Source: Synergistaceae bacterium (GTDB taxonomy: Bacteria > Synergistota > Synergistia > Synergistales > Synergistaceae). Taken from it: a DNA stretch of 6,384 nt. Under the pieces are notes generated by a model. That model made no database searches and was not told the origin of the DNA. It saw only the letters and a list, made by a program, of their open reading frames with translations. The stretch covers positions 1 through 6,384 of the forward strand of contig JAISQC010000120.1 in assembly GCA_031274465.1 (NCBI GenBank), read 5' to 3'. The translations under genes were made by a program, and so were the position numbers. The stretch's first letter is position 1. Each line of letters begins with the position of its first letter. This document shows positions 4,720-6,384 of this stretch, one piece after another.

Positions 4720-6384
4720 AAACGAGGAAAAAATACTGCTTGAAAACACCGCGCCACCGAAAGGGATGGACGACAGCTCGGACGAGGCAATCGCAAAAGC
4801 GATGGAGGGGGTCCTTACAGAAGATCAGCAAAGGCTCATAGAGGACTTGGACAAAGAGTCCAGCACCCGAAGGCTCGAAAACCCCGTCATCTCGAAAATT
4901 TTCTACTTGGGATGCGTCGCCGTCACGGCATATCATCTGTTCTCTTCGTTCAAGCCGCCCGAAGTTTTAAAGCACCGCTCGCTGCATGTGGCTATGATGC
5001 TCGCGCTGGGTTTTATCATGTACCCATTCAGCAAAAAAGGCAACTATAAAAAAGTGTCGCTTGCCGACTGGGTTCTCATAATACTCTCTGCGGCAATCCC
5101 GATATACGTCTGGACACAATATGTCGGAATAGTCGAACGCGCGGGCAACCCCAGCACCAACGACATGATAGTGGCCACCATGCTGGTGCTGCTGGTGCTC
5201 GAAGCCTCGCGGCGGATGGCGGGGTGGGCGCTGCCGATCTTGAGCGTTGTTTTCATCCTGTACGGCCTTTGCGGGCCGCGCGGCCTCTGGCCCGTATCCT
5301 TGCCGATATTCGGCCATCGGGGTTACACGTGGATGCAGCTTTCGAACCAGTTCTTCGCCAATACCGAGGGCATTTACGGCTCATCGGTCAGCGTGGCGGC
5401 AAGCTACATCTTTTTATTCATACTCTTCGGGGCAGTGATGGGAAAATCCGGGATGGGCGCGTTTTTCAACGACATCGCCATGGCGCTTGCCGGGCATACG
5501 AAGGGCGGCCCCGCAAAGGTTTCGGTCATATCGTCCGGGTTTCTCGGATCGATCAACGGTTCTGCTGTTGCCAACGTCGTCACCACCGGGGCTTTTACCA
5601 TCCCATTGATGAAGCGCACGGGATATTCGAAGGATTTCGCCGGCGCAGTGGAGGCAGCCTCGTCTGTCGGAGGGCAGCTGCTGCCTCCGGTCATGGGCGC
5701 CGCGGCGTTCATAATGGCAGACATACTTAGCATCCCCTATTCGAAGATAATCGTCCATGCCGCCATCCCGGCGCTGCTGTATTACCTCGGCATCTTGATA
5801 CAGGTTCAGCTCCGCGCCGGCAAGATGGGCCTCGTCGGCATTTCGAGTGATAAGCTGCCAAAAGTCAGCGCAGTCATCAGCGACAAAGGGCACCTGCTCA
5901 TCCCCATAGCGGTGCTTCTTTATATGCTGCTCTTCTCCGGAACGACTGTAGTGTATTCCGCTGTCGTGACGATAGGCGCCACCATCGTGGTGGCCTGCTT
6001 TAAAAAATCGACGAGAATGGGTTTCAAAGACGTCATGGACGCGTTCGCCGACGGCGCCAAGCAGACGGTCCCGGTGGCCATGGCCTGCGCTTGCGTAGGG
6101 ATCATAGTAGGTTCCATCTCCAAGACGGGCTTCGGGCTCACGATGGCTAACGCGATCATCTCGTTTGGCAAGCAGAGCCTGCTCGCGACTCTCGTCTTCA
6201 CGATGGTAACCTGCATGATCCTCGGCATGGGAGTGCCTTCCATTCCGGCCTACATCATCACCGCCACGATAGGCGCAAACGCGCTCCATCAGCTTGGCAT
6301 ACCGGCTGTGGCGGCCCACATGTTCGCGTTTTACTTCGCTATGTTCGCGAACCTCACGCCGCCGGTAGCCCTCGCGGCTTTCGC
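4706..6384 (+). CDS. TRAP transporter fused permease (DctQ-like plus DctM), C-terminus beyond window
   Basis: I translated this frame directly; 559 codons are open from the ATG at 4706-4708 to the window edge. An AGGGG at 4693-4697, 8 nt upstream, supports the start, which lies inside the end of the DUF1850 gene. The first 60 or so residues are hydrophilic, acidic and probably cytoplasmic and helical. The small-subunit-like part follows with membrane segments near 62-79, 92-107 (after the family motif HRSLH at 90-94) and 121-139. The DctM part begins near 160 with many membrane segments. It carries the hallmark stretch from GSINGSAVANVVTTGAFTIP (281-300) through QLLPPVMGAAAFIMAD (324-339), and a second repeat with GMGVPSIPAYIITA (507-520) and FANLTPPVALAAF (547-559). 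These motifs identify the fused permeases that work with TAXI proteins and import organic anions by cation-coupled secondary transport. Family members are usually about 640 residues or longer, so the last membrane segments are missing. Confidence 0.95.
   Translation, partial: MNLDKNEEKILLENTAPPKGMDDSSDEAIAKAMEGVLTEDQQRLIEDLDKESSTRRLENPVISKIFYLGCVAVTAYHLFSSFKPPEVLKHRSLHVAMMLALGFIMYPFSKKGNYKKVSLADWVLIILSAAIPIYVWTQYVGIVERAGNPSTNDMIVATMLVLLVLEASRRMAGWALPILSVVFILYGLCGPRGLWPVSLPIFGHRGYTWMQLSNQFFANTEGIYGSSVSVAASYIFLFILFGAVMGKSGMGAFFNDIAMALAGHTKGGPAKVSVISSGFLGSINGSAVANVVTTGAFTIPLMKRTGYSKDFAGAVEAASSVGGQLLPPVMGAAAFIMADILSIPYSKIIVHAAIPALLYYLGILIQVQLRAGKMGLVGISSDKLPKVSAVISDKGHLLIPIAVLLYMLLFSGTTVVYSAVVTIGATIVVACFKKSTRMGFKDVMDAFADGAKQTVPVAMACACVGIIVGSISKTGFGLTMANAIISFGKQSLLATLVFTMVTCMILGMGVPSIPAYIITATIGANALHQLGIPAVAAHMFAFYFAMFANLTPPVALAAF

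Noticed and set aside
5414..6319. 301-codon minus-strand open frame
   Set aside because: It is antisense to the conserved DctM region of the permease. The His- and Arg-rich translation has no family resemblance.

Overview
The window holds two divergent gene blocks with a 319-bp intergenic region between them, and both outer genes are cut by the window ends. The DNA is G+C-rich by eye. It uses ATA and AGG codons freely and GTG starts often, and it combines a TAXI-type TRAP transporter with a folate gene pair and a UPF0313 radical SAM gene. This would fit an anaerobic bacterium such as a member of the Synergistota, but that is an inference from style and gene content and no marker gene is present.

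Left block, minus strand, 1-2892: folP (dihydropteroate synthase), folK (HPPK) and a ygiQ/UPF0313 radical SAM gene that runs off position 1. The joints overlap tightly: GTGA at folP/folK and ATGA at folK/ygiQ. This indicates one translationally coupled operon. FolK and FolP make consecutive steps of dihydropteroate synthesis: FolK pyrophosphorylates the hydroxymethyl-pterin and FolP joins it to p-aminobenzoate. The radical SAM protein is a cytoplasmic Fe-S enzyme of unresolved function.

Middle, 2893-3211: no convincing gene. It contains a candidate promoter for each direction, two strong Shine-Dalgarno sites and two pairs of short direct repeats (TATTGCAA and ACTGATTTG) that could be operator half-sites.

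Right block, plus strand, 3212-6384: a TAXI-family periplasmic solute-binding protein, a strong GC-rich hairpin, a small DUF1850 protein, and a fused TRAP permease (DctQ-like plus DctM) that runs off position 6384. Together these form a tripartite secondary transporter: the binding protein captures an organic anion outside the membrane and the fused permease imports it, usually coupled to Na+. DUF1850 is a recurrent partner of unknown function. The substrate cannot be read from the sequence.

I found no mobile element, CRISPR array, tRNA, rRNA or clearly novel system. The points most worth a second look are the DUF1850 gene (no visible Shine-Dalgarno, no basic start to its hydrophobic leader, start directly behind a hairpin), the coupling of ygiQ to folate genes, and a second cysteine group in the radical SAM protein.
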